64,000 nt of DNA, from NCBI RefSeq assembly GCF_001544575.2, contig NZ_FCNY02000006.1:248001-312000 (forward strand), written 5' to 3'. Positions within the stretch are counted from its first letter, which is position 1, and every line of letters begins with the position of its first letter. A program made the translations under genes and the position numbers. The stretch comes from Caballeronia cordobensis (GTDB lineage Bacteria; Pseudomonadota; Gammaproteobacteria; Burkholderiales; Burkholderiaceae). Shown here piece after piece: positions 26,776 through 35,376 of the stretch. The notes beneath the pieces were generated by a model. It saw only the letters and a list, made by a program, of their open reading frames with translations. It did not search any database and was not told where the DNA came from.

Positions 26776-27684
26776 ATGCCGGTAAGCAGTAAAACGCTGG
26801 GCGTGATGATCTATGTCGATAATCATCCGAGCATGCTGCAAGAGTTCGAGTGGATCTACAAGAGCTGGATTCACAGCGGGAACTGGACCACGTCGGATTT
26901 GATCGTCGTGCACCATCCCGCCATCGCGCATGCGCTTCCATTGCATGAAGAGGGCATCGTCGGCGTGCCGTGCCTTCCGTTCGCGACGCCCGGAAGCGCA
27001 TTCGAAGGCTATCACTTCATGAACTCCATCGGCTGCCTCTCGGGGCCGCATATCGATGAGATCGCGTTGCGCTATCCCTATCTTTTGCGCACTGACGCGG
27101 ATGTTTTTCTCACGAAGCATCTCGTGGATTTTCGCCCGAGCTATCCGGTGCATGGGCGCGGGCACTATCACCATAGCGCGGATTTCCGCGAGACGATGGT
27201 GGATTTCTGCCGGCGCCATGGCGTGCCGCATCACAATCATTTCGGATGCGGGCATTCGCTGCTTGCGCGAGCGCATCTGGTCGTGCACTTGCTGCGCCGG
27301 CAGATCCACTGGTGCGAGGTGCTGCTGCGCGAATTCGGCCATGATCCGGCGAACTGGGGAACGTGGCCGGGCTGGTTTCGCGGCGTGTCGAGCATGTATG
27401 CAGCGGAAATAGCCGCGCAGGAGGCGGGTAACGACTTCATCTGGTTAGGCCGCGAGCGCATTCTCGATGTCGAGAGCTTTTGCCAGGAGAAAATCGATAA
27501 CCTGGTGTTCCATATCCATGCCGTGCACACGGACGACTTCTTCTCCAAGAGCGAGTATCGAAAAGGCGCGTATGACAGCGCCGACGTCGATGCGCTCGAT
27601 CCGAGCTTCATCAATCAATACTGCCATTGGCTCGCCGCCGTGTCCGTTGACGAAGTGAAGCGCCGCGCCGGTTATCCGCACTGA
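26776..27684 (+). CDS. glycosyltransferase-like protein of unknown function
   Basis: A 302-residue soluble protein. I do not recognise a well-defined family, but the layout MIYVDNHPSMLQEFEWIYKSW and the RTDADVFLTKHL segment near residue 110, with a DxD-type motif, resembles nucleotide-sugar-dependent glycosyltransferases. Several His and Cys residues cluster in HGRGHYHHSADFRETM and HHNHFGCGHSLLAR, which might bind a metal. There is no signal peptide or membrane helix. GAGG precedes the ATG next to a hairpin. The aldo/keto reductase gene follows 114 bases later on the same strand. Confidence 0.55.
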   Translation: MPVSSKTLGVMIYVDNHPSMLQEFEWIYKSWIHSGNWTTSDLIVVHHPAIAHALPLHEEGIVGVPCLPFATPGSAFEGYHFMNSIGCLSGPHIDEIALRYPYLLRTDADVFLTKHLVDFRPSYPVHGRGHYHHSADFRETMVDFCRRHGVPHHNHFGCGHSLLARAHLVVHLLRRQIHWCEVLLREFGHDPANWGTWPGWFRGVSSMYAAEIAAQEAGNDFIWLGRERILDVESFCQEKIDNLVFHIHAVHTDDFFSKSEYRKGAYDSADVDALDPSFINQYCHWLAAVSVDEVKRRAGYPH

Positions 27685-27798
27685 CGCCCGGTTGCACGCA
27701 TGAGCGTCATGCACGCCGCGGGAACCTGCGGTAATGTTCAGGGTTTCGTCGCTCATGCGCGAGCGCATGCCCTTTCATTCTGCAAGGAGATTCGCACG

Positions 27799-28776
27799 AT
27801 GGAATACGTGAAACTCGGTTCGACCGGTCTCGATGTATCGCGTTTGTGTCTTGGCTGCATGACCTTTGGCGCGCCGGATCGCGGCACGCATCCGTGGACG
27901 CTCGACGAAGAAAAGAGCCGCCCGCTCATCAGGCAGGCACTCGAAGCGGGCATCAATTTCTTCGACACCGCCAATACCTATTCCGATGGCACCTCGGAGG
28001 AAATCGTCGGACGCGCGTTGCGCGAGCTCACGAAGCGCGACGATATCGTGATCGCGACCAAGGTATTCAATCGCATGCGTCCCGGCCCGAACGGCGCGGG
28101 ACTATCGCGCAAGGCGATCTTCAATGAAATCGATAACAGCCTGAAGCGCCTCGGCACCGATTACGTCGATCTTTACCAGATTCACCGATGGGACTACACG
28201 ACGCCGATCGAGGAAACGCTCGAAGCGCTGCACGATGTCGTGAAGGCGGGCAAGGCGCGGTATATCGGCGCGTCGTCGATGTATGCGTGGCAGTTCAGCA
28301 AGGCGCTGTACACATCGCGTGCGCACGGCTGGACCGAGTTCAAGACGATGCAGAACCACTTGAATCTGCTGTATCGCGAGGAAGAGCGCGAGATGGCGCC
28401 GCTGTGCAAGGATCAGGGCATCGGCATGCTGCCGTGGAGTCCGCTCGCGCGAGGCCGCCTCACGCGCGACTGGGATGCGACGAGCGCACGGCAGGAGTCC
28501 GACGCCTTCGGCAGCACGCTGTATCGCACCGACGACGCGGATCGCGCCGTGGTCGAAGCCGTGGCCGCCGTCGCGCAAGCGCGCGGCGTGCCGCGTGCGC
28601 AGGTCGCCCTCGCGTGGGTCGCGCAGAAGACGCCTGTCACCGCGCCGATCATCGGCGCATCGAAGCCGAATCATCTGAGCGATGCGGTCGCGGCGCTTTC
28701 GCTGAATCTCACGGCGGAGGAGATCGCGCAGCTCGAAGCGCCGTATGTGCCGCACGCGGTCGCGGGCTTCAAGTGA
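27799..28776 (+). CDS. aldo/keto reductase
   Basis: A 325-residue NADPH-dependent aldo/keto reductase of the YajO/Tas-like group. The catalytic tetrad is present: Asp in FFDTANTYSDGTSEE (Asp near 56, Tyr near 61), Lys in IVIATKVFN near residue 91 and His in YQIHRWDYTTPIE near residue 127. The cofactor-binding tail contains PIIGASKPNHL. GCAAGGAG precedes the ATG. It reduces aldehydes or ketones; the physiological substrate is unknown. Confidence 0.9.
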   Translation: MEYVKLGSTGLDVSRLCLGCMTFGAPDRGTHPWTLDEEKSRPLIRQALEAGINFFDTANTYSDGTSEEIVGRALRELTKRDDIVIATKVFNRMRPGPNGAGLSRKAIFNEIDNSLKRLGTDYVDLYQIHRWDYTTPIEETLEALHDVVKAGKARYIGASSMYAWQFSKALYTSRAHGWTEFKTMQNHLNLLYREEEREMAPLCKDQGIGMLPWSPLARGRLTRDWDATSARQESDAFGSTLYRTDDADRAVVEAVAAVAQARGVPRAQVALAWVAQKTPVTAPIIGASKPNHLSDAVAALSLNLTAEEIAQLEAPYVPHAVAGFK

Positions 28777-28806
28777 TGCGGCGATAGCGGTACTCAAGCG
28801 CGCGGG

Positions 28807-30360
28807 TCATAACTGCGACTCGATCGGCAATAGCCCGAGCATCCAGATTCCCGCGCGCTTCAGCCCCGATACGTCCGGCTCTTTATCGAGCACGGTCGTG
28901 TCGCCTTGCGCATTGGTGTCGATCCACACCATGCGCGTGCCGCCATTGCCGTCGTCGCGCAATTCGACACGCCACGCGATGCGATCGATATTGCTTCCGA
29001 TAGCGTCCGCCACCTGGCTCGCGGCGGCCTCGCTCTCGCAATACACGCCGATCTCCGTATTCAATTCCACCGAGCGCGGATCGAGATTCATCGAGCCGAT
29101 AAAAATGCGCTTGCGATCGAAGACATATGTCTTCGCATGCAGCGACGCCTTCGACGATCCGAACGTGGACTTCTTCGCGGCTTTATCGTCTTTTGTGGAT
29201 GCAACGGGTTTCAGCTCATACAGTGTGACACCCGCTTCGAGCATCGCCTTGCGATAGCGCTGATAGCCGGCATGCACGGCGGCGACATCGGTGGCGGCCA
29301 GCGAATTCGTGAGCACGGTCACGCGCACGCCGCGCGATGTCATCGAGCGCAGCCATCGCACGCCTTCCTTGCGCGGCACGAAGTAAGGCGACACGATCAG
29401 CAGCTCCGTATCGGGTTCGAGATTCAGGGCCTTGAATTGCGACATCAGATGCCCTTCCGTGTCGCCGGGCGCGCGCGTGATCTTCGCGGGATCGTCGTAG
29501 AGCAGTGTCGCCTTGCCCCACGAGAAGGCGGTGTCGTGCGCCTGAATCACCGTGGCGAGACGCTCGCGCACTTGCGCGACATAAGGCGAATGCTGCTCCG
29601 ACAGCAGATACGCATCGAGCTTCTCGCGATAACCCGCGAGCGCATCGGGATCGGCCTTGCGTCCCATCAGATTCTCGATGGGATAGGCTGCGTCCGAGTT
29701 CCAGTACAGGTCGAAGGCGCTCGATACCTCGCGCACGACAGGCCCGTGCACGAGCACATCGAGATCGCCGAACGAGACGGTGCTCGACGCGCCGAAGTAT
29801 TCGTCGCCGATATTGCGTCCGCCGAGAATCGCCGCCTGGTTATCCGCGATGAGCGCCTTGTTGTGCATGCGCCGGTTCACGCGAAAGAACTCGACCGCGG
29901 AGCCGAGTCGCTTGAAGGTGCGGTTCGCGACCGGATTGAACAGGCGCACCTGCACGTTCGGATGCGAGGCGAGGGCGAGCAGGAACTGATCGTCGGCGTT
30001 GGTGCCAAGATCGTCGAGCAGAAGGCGCACGCGCACGCCGCGATCCGCCGCGCGCATGATGGATGCGGCCATCTCGCGGCCCGTCAGATCGTCATGCCAG
30101 ATGTAGTACTGGAGATCGAGCGTGCGCTCCGCGCGCTCGCTCAGGATCACGCGCGCGATGAGCGCATCCATGCCGTCGATGAGCAAGTGGAACGCGTTGT
30201 CGCCGGGATGCGCGGCTTCGCTCGAGGCGAACGCGGCGCCGAGACGCGTGTTCGCCGTATCGGTTAATGCGTGAGTCTGCACGCGTGCGCTTTGCGGCGG
30301 AAGGCTCGCGCAGGCCGTCATCAGCAGCGTCAACGCAATGAGCCAGCTACGAAGTTTCAT
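28807..30360 (-). CDS. phospholipase D-family lipoprotein (cardiolipin synthase ClsC-like)
   Basis: A 517-residue PLD-superfamily protein with two HKD motifs: H166-K168-D173 in RMHNKALIADNQAAILGGRN, and a second in LHAKTYVFDRKRIFIGSMN near residue 415. The N-terminus has a lipobox ending in Cys17 (LLMTACAS), so it is probably an envelope-anchored lipoprotein. Such proteins make cardiolipin from phosphatidylglycerol and phosphatidylethanolamine (ClsC), or act as general phosphodiesterases. It follows the membrane-anchored TAXI gene by 27 bases on the same strand, so the two are probably cotranscribed. Confidence 0.87.
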   Translation of the reverse strand: MKLRSWLIALTLLMTACASLPPQSARVQTHALTDTANTRLGAAFASSEAAHPGDNAFHLLIDGMDALIARVILSERAERTLDLQYYIWHDDLTGREMAASIMRAADRGVRVRLLLDDLGTNADDQFLLALASHPNVQVRLFNPVANRTFKRLGSAVEFFRVNRRMHNKALIADNQAAILGGRNIGDEYFGASSTVSFGDLDVLVHGPVVREVSSAFDLYWNSDAAYPIENLMGRKADPDALAGYREKLDAYLLSEQHSPYVAQVRERLATVIQAHDTAFSWGKATLLYDDPAKITRAPGDTEGHLMSQFKALNLEPDTELLIVSPYFVPRKEGVRWLRSMTSRGVRVTVLTNSLAATDVAAVHAGYQRYRKAMLEAGVTLYELKPVASTKDDKAAKKSTFGSSKASLHAKTYVFDRKRIFIGSMNLDPRSVELNTEIGVYCESEAAASQVADAIGSNIDRIAWRVELRDDGNGGTRMVWIDTNAQGDTTVLDKEPDVSGLKRAGIWMLGLLPIESQL

Positions 30361-30387
30361 CGTGGGTCTCCGCGCGGCGGATCGAAC

Positions 30388-31728
30388 TCAGGCCACGCCA
30401 TGTTCGCGCCTCGATGGGTCGGCGAGACGCGCCCGCACGAAACTGACATGCTCGCGCAGGACATAGAGCGCATCGGCATGGGCGAGCGGCAGCTTCAGCG
30501 TGTCGAGCGATTCCTCGATGTAGTCGAGCTCGACGAGCAGCGCGCGCCGCTCCTCCTCGTTCTTGATGCGCATGGCGCTGCGTTCCACCGCGATCAGCGC
30601 CCCGTAATAGCGATAGATGCGCGAACGCACGCGCCATCGATACATCGCGGGCACGACACGCAGCGCCGGAAAGACCAGCACGGCGACAGGCAGCAGCAGC
30701 AGGAGCGCGCGATCGGCGATATTCGCGAGCCAGAACGGCAGCATGCGATACAGAAAGCTCTTGCCCGAGCGGTAATAGCGGCTCGCGTCCTCGCTGATCG
30801 GAAATTCATGCGCGACGGGGCTCGGAAATTGCCCCGCGCGCTGCAGCAGGCCGGCCGAGCCATGCACTTCCTGCGCAGCTTCGATAAGCAGGTCGGATAG
30901 CGCGGGATGCAGGCTCTGCCGCGCGACGAGCTCGACCGTCGGGCTGATCAGATGCACCGTCTCGGGCGGAATGCGCCGGCCGAGATCGAGCACGCCGGGC
31001 GGCAATTCGATCTCGTCGAGATAGGGGAAAAGGCGCGTGTAGGCGCGCGCTTCCTTGAAGTCCATCACCGAAATGCCGGGCACGCGCAAGAGGCGCAGCA
31101 TGAGTCCGCGTGTGGCCGAATCGCCGGAAAGAAACACGGCGTCGGCTTCGTCGCTGACGAGCTGTGTCGCGGCTTGCAGGCCATCGGTCGGCAGAAGCTG
31201 CGTCGCATCGCCAGGATAGATGCCGTTCGCCGCCAGCAGCTTGAGCGACAGCATGCGCGTGCCGCTGCCTTCGCGGCCTATCGCGATGCGCTTGCCTTCG
31301 AGTTGCGACAGCAGCGTCAGCCCCTTGCCGCGATAGAACACCACGAGCGGCACATACGACACGCTGCCGAGCGACATCAACTCCGACGCCTGCTCTTTGG
31401 TCGCGATGCCGCCTTGCACGAGCGCGAGATCGACGTGTTGCTTCGGGTCGAGCAGACGTTCGAGATTCTGCACCGAGCCGTCCGAAGGCAGCACCTTCAC
31501 CGTGATGCCGTTGCGCGCGAGGATCTTCGCGTATTCCTGCGCGACGACATAGAACGAGCTGTCGGTCTGACCCGCGCTCATCGTGATGGTCTTGGGCGGC
31601 GCGGGATCGACGAGCCAGTAGACGAGCGCGACGACTAGCGCAATGACGAGCACGACAGGACCGGCGGTCCAGGTGATGTCGTGCAGGACACCCTTGGCAT
31701 GATCGCGAGGCAGATGCGGGCGCTTCAT
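30388..31728 (-). CDS. membrane-anchored TAXI-family solute-binding protein
   Basis: A 446-residue TAXI-family TRAP receptor-like protein. The N-terminus has a transmembrane helix at about 20-40, followed by the binding domain (TITMSAGQTDSSFYVVAQEYAKIL, LEGKRIAIGREGSGTRMLSLKLL and VSDEADAVFLSGDS). Unlike a free periplasmic receptor, a second helix (ALLLLLPVAVLVF) lies near residue 340 and about 85 cytoplasmic residues follow. No TRAP membrane permease genes are adjacent. I chose the ATG at 31728 because GAGG lies six bases before it; a Met at 31743 is also possible. It may be a sensor rather than a transporter part. Confidence 0.8.
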   Translation of the reverse strand: MKRPHLPRDHAKGVLHDITWTAGPVVLVIALVVALVYWLVDPAPPKTITMSAGQTDSSFYVVAQEYAKILARNGITVKVLPSDGSVQNLERLLDPKQHVDLALVQGGIATKEQASELMSLGSVSYVPLVVFYRGKGLTLLSQLEGKRIAIGREGSGTRMLSLKLLAANGIYPGDATQLLPTDGLQAATQLVSDEADAVFLSGDSATRGLMLRLLRVPGISVMDFKEARAYTRLFPYLDEIELPPGVLDLGRRIPPETVHLISPTVELVARQSLHPALSDLLIEAAQEVHGSAGLLQRAGQFPSPVAHEFPISEDASRYYRSGKSFLYRMLPFWLANIADRALLLLLPVAVLVFPALRVVPAMYRWRVRSRIYRYYGALIAVERSAMRIKNEEERRALLVELDYIEESLDTLKLPLAHADALYVLREHVSFVRARLADPSRREHGVA

Positions 31729-31857
31729 GCGGTGCCTCGTCATGAGCGAACGGTTTTCACTACTTGTGCTTGTGCGTCGCGAAAGACAGGGAGCATGTCG
31801 TGCCTGTGTCGGAAGCCGCGTTGACTCGCAGTGTAACGCCGTCTGCCGATGAAACGA

Positions 31858-31886
31858 CAAGGCCGGCGCGCGTGCGGCCGGCCTTG
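31858..31886 (-). terminator. terminator hairpin after the repeat-rich secreted protein gene
   Basis: A perfect 10 bp stem (CAAGGCCGGC and complement) with a nine-base loop. On the minus strand it follows the stop of the repeat-rich protein gene by about 20 bases and is followed by TCGTTTC. Confidence 0.7.
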
Positions 31887-31905
31887 CTGTTCCGATGCGG
31901 TTTGC

Positions 31906-33015
31906 TCAAGCCCAGTGCGCGGGGACCCATACCGCGCCGACGAAATGGCCCGGAATCCAGATCGCGCGGCGCGGCACGATGTAGACCGTCTTGACCGGCG
32001 GCGGGGGCGGGGCGACGTACACGGTCTTGACCGGCGGCGGGGGCGGCGCAACGTACACGGTCTTGACCGGCGGCGGGGGCGGCGCGACATACACGGTCTT
32101 GACCGGCGGCGGAGGCGGCGCGACATACACGGTCTTCGCGGGCGGCGGCGGAGGCGGCGTCACCACGACCGTCGACGAAGCCGGCGGCGGCGTCACCACC
32201 ACGGTCGTCGAAGGCGGCGGGGGCGGCGGCACGATCACGGGCGCGGCGATCACCGTGGTGCCCGTGACGACCGGCGCCGTCGCGACCGCAACCGTCGTGC
32301 TCGATGTCACCGTGCCGCCGCCGACGACCGTCGTGCTATGCGAGCCGTTCGTGACCGTCGCGGTGCCGGAAGTCGTCACGACGCCCGGCGCCACGCTGGT
32401 TGCGCTGCCCGAATGCGTCACGCTGCCGCCGTTCGCCGTGTTGACCGTGCCGGAGCGGTTGCAGGTGTAGCCCCCGCAATTCGTCGCTGCTGAGTGCGTC
32501 GACGTGTTGCCGTTCGGCCCCGTCACCGAGCCCGACGACGTGTACTGGCCGGGCGCGGTGCGCGTCACGGTATCGCTGCCGGTCGCGGTCTTGCCGTTCG
32601 GGCCGGTCGCGCTGCCGGTGTGTGCGCAGCTGCCATTGGCGCAGCTCGTGTCGCCCGCGTGCTGCACGGAGCGGCCATTCGGGCCGTAGGCCGTGCCGGA
32701 GTTGGAGAACTGGCCCGGCGCGGTGCGCGTGACGGTGCCCGAATTCGTCGCCACGCGGCCCCACGGATTTTCGACGCCGCCCGCATGCGAGCAGCTGCCG
32801 CCGCCGCAGGAGCCGAAGTGCGCGCCCTGATATTCGCCGCGGCCCGTGTAGGCCGTGCCGCCGCGCGCCCAGCCGGCGAACGCGGAACTGCTGCACAGCG
32901 TGAGGGCGGCGGCCGCGGCGATCACGAGCAGATGACGCGCGCGGCGCTTGCCGGAATTCGCGCCGGAGGAAGACGCAACGCGGACGTTTGAAGCGAAAGT
33001 CGATTCGTTTTTCAC
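31906..33015 (-). CDS. repeat-rich secreted protein with Pro-rich tandem repeats
   Basis: A 369-residue protein with a hydrophobic export segment (LLVIAAAAALTLCSSSAFA) at about 29-47. The middle is a Gly/Ser/Thr-rich repeat region built on TVTRTAPGQ and GPNG units. The next part is a run of proline-rich repeats, PPPPPVKTVYVA, coded by a 36-base tandem repeat. The end holds WIPGHFVGAVWVPAHW, like YXWXQ/WVPGHW-type cell-wall proteins. Nothing enzymatic is visible. It is likely a flexible envelope or surface protein. The family is not recognised beyond these repeats. Confidence 0.7.
   Translation of the reverse strand: MKNESTFASNVRVASSSGANSGKRRARHLLVIAAAAALTLCSSSAFAGWARGGTAYTGRGEYQGAHFGSCGGGSCSHAGGVENPWGRVATNSGTVTRTAPGQFSNSGTAYGPNGRSVQHAGDTSCANGSCAHTGSATGPNGKTATGSDTVTRTAPGQYTSSGSVTGPNGNTSTHSAATNCGGYTCNRSGTVNTANGGSVTHSGSATSVAPGVVTTSGTATVTNGSHSTTVVGGGTVTSSTTVAVATAPVVTGTTVIAAPVIVPPPPPPSTTVVVTPPPASSTVVVTPPPPPPAKTVYVAPPPPPVKTVYVAPPPPPVKTVYVAPPPPPVKTVYVAPPPPPVKTVYIVPRRAIWIPGHFVGAVWVPAHWA
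31991..32134 (-). repeat. 36-base tandem repeat coding PPPPPVKTVYVA
   Basis: Four head-to-tail copies of a 36-base unit start at 31991, 32027, 32063 and 32099 and differ by only a few bases. Imperfect units follow on both sides. Each unit codes 12 residues of the Pro-rich region of the secreted protein. Copy number could vary by slippage without frame change. Confidence 0.9.
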
Positions 33016-33263
33016 GGGATGTCCTTCTCGGTTCCTTAGGCCACGTTGCGTTTCGAGTGGCGACGGAAGTGACTATAAATAAAGCCCCCGGTGAAGTCCC
33101 GCCGTAACTTATTTCAAGTCATGTCACGCGCGCTTAGCCTTGCCGCACAAGGCGTTGCGGGATTTCGACGCGAGCGCCCGCGGACCGTCGCGACATGAAT
33201 CGGCGCATTGCGTCACACTCATGGCTGCGCTTCGCCTCATTCTTCACAACAAACGACATCACC

Positions 33264-34217
33264 ATGCCAACGTCCACTCCGGTCAAGGTCGCCGTCCTCG
33301 ACGACTATCAGAACGTCGCGCTTTCCATGGCCGACTGGTCGCCGCTCGCCGGGCGCGCCGACATCACCGTATTCAACGATCACGTTTCCGGGCGCGACGC
33401 GCTGCTCGAACGCCTGCGTCCGTTCGAGATCGTCTGCGCGATGCGCGAGCGCACGCCGTTCCCGCGCGACCTCATCGAGCGCCTGCCGAACCTCAGGCTG
33501 ATCGCATCGACGGGCGCGGCGAACGCATCGATCGATCTCGATGCGGCGGCCGAACGCGGCGTGGACGTGCGCCACACGGGCTATGCGTCCACGCCGACGA
33601 TCGAGTTCACATGGGCGCTGATTCTCGGGATGATGCGCCACGTGCCCGCCGAAAACCGCTCGCTCAAGGACGGCGGCTGGCAGACCATGGTCGGCACGGA
33701 GCTGGCGGGCAAGACGCTCGGACTGCTCGGTCTCGGGCGCGTGGGCTCGGCGGTCGGCGCGATCGGCCGCGCGTTTCGCATGAACGTGATCGCGTGGAGC
33801 CAGAACCTCACGCGCGAGCGCGCGGAAGAAAAGGGCGCGCAACTCGTGGATAAGGACACGCTCTTCGCGACCTCCGACGTGCTCTCGATTCACGTGCGTC
33901 TGAGCGAGCGCACGCATCATCTCGTCGGCGCAAGCGAGTTCGCGCAGATGAAACCCACGAGCCGTCTCGTGAATACCTCGCGCGGGCCTATCGTCGATAG
34001 CGCGGCGCTCGTCGCCGCGTTGCGCTCGGGCACGCTCGCGGGCGCGGCCATCGACGTGTACGACGAAGAACCGCTCGCCGCCCACGATGCGCTGCGCTCG
34101 CTGCCCAACGTGCTCGCCACGCCGCATATCGGTTATGTGTCGGAAGAGCTGTATCGCACGTTTTATGGCGATACGGTGCGCAATATCGTCGAATGGCTGG
34201 ACGCGCGCGATGCCTGA
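33264..34217 (+). CDS. D-2-hydroxyacid dehydrogenase family protein
   Basis: A 317-residue NAD(P)-dependent D-isomer-specific 2-hydroxyacid dehydrogenase. The Rossmann motif is GLLGLGRVGSAVG near residue 150; the catalytic Arg, Glu and His are in NTSRGPIVDSAAL, YDEEPLAAHD and TPHIGYVSEEL. It interconverts 2-oxo acids and D-2-hydroxy acids. The start at 33264 (MPTSTPVKVAVLDDYQ) is chosen from homologous starts; the frame extends back to 33195 and no strong ribosome site favours either. It converges on the TetR gene. Confidence 0.88.
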   Translation: MPTSTPVKVAVLDDYQNVALSMADWSPLAGRADITVFNDHVSGRDALLERLRPFEIVCAMRERTPFPRDLIERLPNLRLIASTGAANASIDLDAAAERGVDVRHTGYASTPTIEFTWALILGMMRHVPAENRSLKDGGWQTMVGTELAGKTLGLLGLGRVGSAVGAIGRAFRMNVIAWSQNLTRERAEEKGAQLVDKDTLFATSDVLSIHVRLSERTHHLVGASEFAQMKPTSRLVNTSRGPIVDSAALVAALRSGTLAGAAIDVYDEEPLAAHDALRSLPNVLATPHIGYVSEELYRTFYGDTVRNIVEWLDARDA

Positions 34218-34223
34218 ATCACA

Positions 34224-34763
34224 TCAGGCAGGCGGCAGCAGCGAAAAGAGCGTCTCGATGGACGTGCTCGCGCGGCGCTTGCCGTCTGGGCGTCCCAGAG
34301 CGAGATCCATGACCGCGAGCCCGACGACGAGCGCGTGCACCATCGACACATGCTCTTTCGTGACGGCAAGGCCCATTGCTTCGAGCATGCGCGTGATGCG
34401 CACCGCGACGCCTTCGGCCAGTTCGCGAAAGAGATTGCGGATGGTCGGCTCCTCGTCGGCGGCTTGCGCGAGCGCCATCAGCACGCGGGTGTTCTCGTGG
34501 CGCATCGCGACGTTGGCGATCGATGCGGCCGTGATTTTCGGCGACGTTTCGCCCGCGAAGGCATCGACGGCGGCAAGCTGGCCGTCGATCGCGGCGCGCG
34601 CGACGGCTTCGATCAACGCAAGACGCGTCGGGAAATAGTAGGTCAGATGGCTTTGACGCATGCCCGCGCGCGCCGCCACGCGCGGTTGCGTGAAGCCCGA
34701 ATAGCCTTCTTCGCGCAATGTGGCGAGCGCGGCGTCGAGTATGCTTTGTCGGCGATCCTGCAC
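34224..34763 (-). CDS. TetR-family transcriptional regulator
   Basis: A 179-residue TetR-like repressor. The N-terminal helix-turn-helix is SILDAALATLREEGYSGFTQ followed by RVAARAGMRQSHLTYYFPTR; the remaining helices form the ligand domain. I chose the GTG at 34763 because the longer TTG start at 34796 has AAGG directly against it and lies inside a palindrome that may be the operator. Either start leaves the fold intact. Targets are not clear; the dehydrogenase gene converges on it and a conserved hypothetical gene lies upstream on the same strand. Confidence 0.8.
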   Translation of the reverse strand: MQDRRQSILDAALATLREEGYSGFTQPRVAARAGMRQSHLTYYFPTRLALIEAVARAAIDGQLAAVDAFAGETSPKITAASIANVAMRHENTRVLMALAQAADEEPTIRNLFRELAEGVAVRITRMLEAMGLAVTKEHVSMVHALVVGLAVMDLALGRPDGKRRASTSIETLFSLLPPA

Positions 34764-34782
34764 GGGACGTGATCCGCAATTT

Positions 34783-34798
34783 GGTTGATTTACCAACC
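34783..34798 (-). promoter_or_regulatory. possible TetR operator upstream of its own gene
   Basis: GGTTGATTTACCAACC is an imperfect palindrome (12 of 16 positions symmetrical). It overlaps the alternative TTG start and sits 20 bases before the preferred GTG start, where an autoregulatory TetR operator is expected. Confidence 0.4.
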
Positions 34799-34820
34799 TT
34801 AGCCTGAGCGATGCACGTCG

Positions 34821-35237
34821 TCAACCCGAAGGCGGCTGCGGGTTATGCGCGGGGTTCGTATCGTACTTGCGGATATCCAGGATCGCCTCGCTTGCAAGCG
34901 CGCGAAGATCGGCTTCGAGCGCGTCGGCGAGCGCCTTGTCATAGACTTCATCGCCATTCACGTAGAGCGTGAACGCTTCGAGATATTTCGCTTTTTTCGC
35001 GGGATTTTCGATGGTTTCGCGTGTCCACCGATAGAGCGGATAGTGCTCGACGCCATCGCGCTCCGCTTGCGCCACGTAATCGGCGAAGGCGTCGTACTGA
35101 CATTTCATTTGCGCATCGTGCCTGATGAGCAGCGCATTGATCGGCGCGAGCTTTTCGTGGGCGGGATCATGGCGCGCGAGTGCCGCATGCTCGGGCGCGA
35201 GCCGGATTCGAACCTGGTATTGCCACGAGTCGGTCAT
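34821..35237 (-). CDS. conserved hypothetical protein
   Basis: A 138-residue soluble acidic protein. I do not recognise a named domain, though I have a faint impression of similar hypothetical proteins in Burkholderiales. Visible features are a regular helical pattern (YDAFADYVAQAERDG) and a C-terminal DIRKYDTNPAHNPQP tail. No signal peptide, membrane helix or metal motif. It ends 24 bases before the alternative start of the TetR gene, so the two may be cotranscribed. Confidence 0.55.
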   Translation of the reverse strand: MTDSWQYQVRIRLAPEHAALARHDPAHEKLAPINALLIRHDAQMKCQYDAFADYVAQAERDGVEHYPLYRWTRETIENPAKKAKYLEAFTLYVNGDEVYDKALADALEADLRALASEAILDIRKYDTNPAHNPQPPSG

Positions 35238-35376
35238 GATGTCCTTTCAGGGTTGAAAGCGATTGAACGCGCGCCTGCGGATCGGGCGATTCATGCACTA
35301 CACTTCCTCTCGCATCGCGAAGCAGTCCGGCCATCGACGTTCATCATTGCGGGCGACGAACAAGCGGAGGGTAACG

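Noticed and set aside
31991..32134. 36-base repeats considered as a CRISPR array
   Set aside because: Units are directly contiguous with no unique spacers and code a regular peptide.
31991..32470. Plus-strand frame coding Gly-rich repeats (GGGGGATYTVL)
   Set aside because: It is the antisense of the PPPPPVKTVYVA repeat region of the secreted protein on the minus strand.
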